Assembly (NCBI GenBank): GCA_025351525.1
Contig: JANXVV010000585.1
Coordinates: forward strand, 1-6,451
DNA length: 6,451 nt
Direction: 5' to 3'
DNA from: Humisphaera sp.
GTDB lineage: Bacteria; Planctomycetota; Phycisphaerae; Tepidisphaerales; Tepidisphaeraceae
The notes below the pieces were generated by a model. That model made no database searches and was not told the DNA's origin. It worked only from the letters and a program-made list of their open reading frames with translations. How positions within the stretch are numbered: the first letter of the stretch is position 1; every line of letters begins with the position of its first letter. Position numbers and translations under genes: made by a program. Positions 4,980 to 6,451 of this stretch are shown here, in pieces.

Positions 4980-6153
4980 TCCGCTGCGCGGCAGGCCCTG
5001 GATGAACTGGGCGCTGCTGATCGTCACCTTCTGCGTCGGCGTCGTCGAGGCATTCACGAATCAATTCCGGTCGCCCACCTGGGTCAATCATCTACAATTG
5101 AGCGGTCGAGTTCCCGAGTTGGGGAATTTTGTCACCTATGCCTTCATTCATGCCGGTTGGTTGCATCTGCTGGAAAATCTGCTGGCGCTGTACGTCTTCG
5201 GCAACAACGTCAACGATCGACTGGGGCAGGTGGGATACCTGGCTTTCTATCTGGCCGGCGCAATCTTCGCCGGCGTTGGATTTGTGGCGGCGGATTCCAG
5301 CGGCCTTCAAGTGCTCGGGGCCAGCGGCGCGGTGATGGCGGTGATGGGTGCCTACCTCGCGCTCTATCCCAGATCGAATATCACCATCCTCTCGCTGCTC
5401 TTTTTCGTGGGGACGTTTGAAGTCCCGAGCATGTATCTGATCATCGCTTTCTTCATTCTCGATCTGATCTGGAAAATGGCTGACAGCGTTGCGGTGGCGC
5501 ATGTGGCACACCTCAGTGGGCTGCTGTTCGGGTTCGGCGTCGGAATGGCGCTGCTGGGGTTGAGGTTGCTCCCGCGCGATCCCTTCGATTTCCTGGCGCT
5601 GCTCCAGCGTTGGCATCGACGACGGCAATATAAGATGCTGGTTCGCCAGGGCTACAACCCGTTCGGTTACGTCGCCCGCCCGTCGCCCCTTCGCGTGGAC
5701 AACCGCCCGCACGCGCGCCCGCCAGCCGAGGCCGATCCGAATTTGCAGCGCATCCGCGATCTGCGCGCGGAGATCAACGAAGCGATCGCGCATCACAATC
5801 TACCGCACGCCGCCATTCTGTTCATGGACCTGCGAACGCTCGACCCACGGCAGGTGCTGGCTCGGCAATCGCAGTTGGATGTAGCCAACCAACTCGCCAG
5901 CCAGCAGTTTTTCGCGCAGGCGGCGGATGCCTACGAGCAGTTCCTGCGGCACTATCCAAACTTCGAGCAAATCGAACAGGTCCAACTCATGCTTGGCTTG
6001 ATCTGCGGCCGGTATCTGGGCCAATACGACCGCGCCAAAGCCCTGCTGACCGCCGCCGGCCAACGCCTGCACGGCGAGCGCGAAATCGCCATGGCGCAGG
6101 CTGAGATGGAACGGATCGAACCGTTGCTGGTCACGCCGGTCATCAGATCGTGA
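4954..6153 (+). CDS. Rhomboid-family intramembrane serine protease with C-terminal TPR-like domain
   Basis: Polytopic membrane protease that cuts transmembrane segments of substrate proteins. The 399-residue protein has a rhomboid core (about 16-205) with H66-x4-H71-x3-N75, spaced as in E. coli GlpG. The nucleophile motif is G122-A-S124-G125 (LGASGAVMAV). H186 lies in VAHLSGLLFG, followed by G189 and G193. S124 and H186 form the expected dyad, so it should be active. Six membrane helices are plausible. After a basic linker (about 219-260), residues 265-390 are soluble and alpha-helical. The FFAQAADAYEQFLRHYPN segment (319-336) is TPR-like, with a second helical pair after it, probably a protein-binding platform. 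The ATG at 4954 gives the typical IIPIRTDSP N-terminus and a weak GAAGA site. It overlaps the kinase gene by 26 nt and is the last gene of the operon. The substrate is unknown. Confidence 0.93.
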   Translation: MIIPIRTDSPLRGRPWMNWALLIVTFCVGVVEAFTNQFRSPTWVNHLQLSGRVPELGNFVTYAFIHAGWLHLLENLLALYVFGNNVNDRLGQVGYLAFYLAGAIFAGVGFVAADSSGLQVLGASGAVMAVMGAYLALYPRSNITILSLLFFVGTFEVPSMYLIIAFFILDLIWKMADSVAVAHVAHLSGLLFGFGVGMALLGLRLLPRDPFDFLALLQRWHRRRQYKMLVRQGYNPFGYVARPSPLRVDNRPHARPPAEADPNLQRIRDLRAEINEAIAHHNLPHAAILFMDLRTLDPRQVLARQSQLDVANQLASQQFFAQAADAYEQFLRHYPNFEQIEQVQLMLGLICGRYLGQYDRAKALLTAAGQRLHGEREIAMAQAEMERIEPLLVTPVIRS

Positions 6154-6165
6154 AGAAATCCGGAG

Positions 6166-6204
6166 GGCGGTCGTCCTCGACTGCCGCGCCATTTTTGATA
6201 TTTT
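6166..6204 (+). terminator. Candidate Rho-independent terminator of the rhomboid operon
   Basis: An 8-bp stem with one G-U pair (GGCGGTCG at 6166-6173 with CGACTGCC at 6178-6185) closes a TCCT tetraloop. It begins 12 nt after the rhomboid stop. A T-rich tract, TTTTTGATATTTT (6192-6204), follows after six bases. The gap between stem and T tract is longer than ideal, so termination may be partial. Confidence 0.5.
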
Positions 6205-6209
6205 AAGTT

Positions 6210-6261
6210 TCGTCGCCTGTGTTCCAGCGCGCCGGGATCGGAGCCGTAGGCGACGACCCGG
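6210..6261. other. Intergenic segment with two competing inverted repeats
   Basis: TCGTCGCCT (6210-6218) is a perfect inverted repeat of AGGCGACGA (6248-6256). A second, overlapping stem pairs CCGGG (6232-6236) and TCG (6238-6240) with CGACCCGG (6254-6261), leaving one bulged A and enclosing GCCGTAGGC. The two stems cannot form together. This could be a dispersed repeat, a second terminator-like structure or a regulatory leader for the following gene. No T tract follows. Confidence 0.35.
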
Positions 6262-6273
6262 ATTCCGCAGGAG

Positions 6274-6321
6274 GCGTGCGTCGCCTTCGCAGCAAATCAA
6301 ATTCCAACTCCCGCCGCGTGA
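6274..6321 (+). pseudogene. Possible C-terminal remnant of a DUF433 antitoxin gene
   Basis: An open frame, closed upstream by TAG at 6247-6249, ends with ACVAFAANQIPTPAA and a TGA at 6319-6321 that overlaps the GTG start of the DUF5615 gene as GTGA. DUF433 antitoxins commonly precede DUF5615 toxins with such overlaps, and many end in a helix resembling ALxFAAD. Only about 15 residues could belong to it, and no DUF433 core is found in any frame upstream. This is a weak inference and the resemblance may be chance. Confidence 0.15.
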
Positions 6322-6451
6322 GCCTGCTGTTAGATCAGAATTTGTCCTGGAGATTGCCGCGACTATTGGCAAACGAATATCCGGGCAGCGCGCAAGTCGT
6401 CGCACTCGGGCTGTCAGATGCGGATGATCGAGTCGTGGGGGCGTACGCCGC
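6318..6451 (+). CDS. DUF5615 PIN-like nuclease, N-terminal part (gene runs off the right edge)
   Basis: Probably the RNase toxin of a type II toxin-antitoxin pair or a related PIN-like nuclease. The 44 visible residues read VSLLLDQNLSWRLPRLLA (1-18), then YPGSAQVVALGLSDADD (21-37). The LLLDxNLS start with its acidic residue (D6), the PGS segment and the LGLxxADD segment follow the DUF5615 family pattern closely. The later acidic residues of the active site would lie outside the window. The GTG at 6318 was chosen because the family normally begins one to three residues before LLLD. No Shine-Dalgarno sits at a useful distance. In-frame GTGs at 6276 and 6219 would add an arginine- and serine-rich extension not expected in the family, although GGAGG (6270-6274) is close to the first of them. 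The DUF433 partner expected upstream is not intact. Confidence 0.7.
   Translation, partial: MSLLLDQNLSWRLPRLLANEYPGSAQVVALGLSDADDRVVGAYA

Noticed and set aside
5092..5796. Long open frame of 234 codons on the minus strand inside the rhomboid gene
   Set aside because: It is antisense to a gene with catalytic motifs in the other strand, its product is a charged low-complexity sequence with no recognisable domain, and high-GC DNA often gives such shadows.
6270..6278. GGAGG followed by GTG at 6276 as the DUF5615 start
   Set aside because: Only one base separates the two, too close for ribosome binding, and the resulting N-terminal extension does not fit the family.
5800..6405. Minus-strand open frame of 201 codons across the end of the rhomboid gene and the right intergenic region
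   Set aside because: Arginine-rich product without family features, running through the terminator and against the DUF5615 gene.

Overview
The window looks like a planctomycete-type chromosome (Phycisphaerae or a relative). This is inferred from gene content, not from a marker gene: a BatA-type membrane protein, an RsbV/RsbW-like partner-switching pair, high-GC coding sequence with few Shine-Dalgarno sites, and palindromic repeats with the core CACGGGCTTCCAGCCCGTG. I recall such repeats as common between planctomycete genes. Eight protein-coding genes are supported. Two are cut by the window edges. No rRNA, tRNA, CRISPR array or transposase gene was seen.

Left part (1-2324, minus strand): psd (phosphatidylserine decarboxylase) and pssA (phosphatidylserine synthase) overlap by 4 nt and encode the two consecutive steps of phosphatidylethanolamine synthesis. 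gltX (glutamyl-tRNA synthetase, 5' part only) lies further on in the same direction. The 183-nt gap between pssA and gltX holds two perfect inverted copies of a 25-nt repeat, each a hairpin by itself. Both psd and gltX have promoter-like hexamers placed so that transcription would start at or next to the ATG, which suggests leaderless mRNAs.

Middle (2426-4051, plus strand): a gene divergent from psd encodes a 541-residue membrane-anchored protein with a BatA-type N-terminus and a VWA-like domain whose metal site is degenerate. Its last codons lie in a decayed copy of the same palindromic repeat.

Right part (4048-6153, plus strand): a clear promoter (TTGACG, 17 bp, TATCGT) precedes a compact three-gene operon: a STAS anti-anti-sigma protein, an RsbW-type serine kinase/anti-sigma factor, and a rhomboid intramembrane protease with a C-terminal TPR-like domain. 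The kinase and rhomboid genes overlap by 26 nt. A plausible terminator follows. This operon is the most interesting unit here, because it places a partner-switching pair in one transcription unit with a membrane protease. A functional link is inference.

Right edge (6318-6451): the start of a DUF5615 PIN-like nuclease gene, probably the toxin half of a toxin-antitoxin pair. Its expected DUF433 partner is absent or reduced to a possible short C-terminal remnant. No interval longer than 300 nt lacks a gene.
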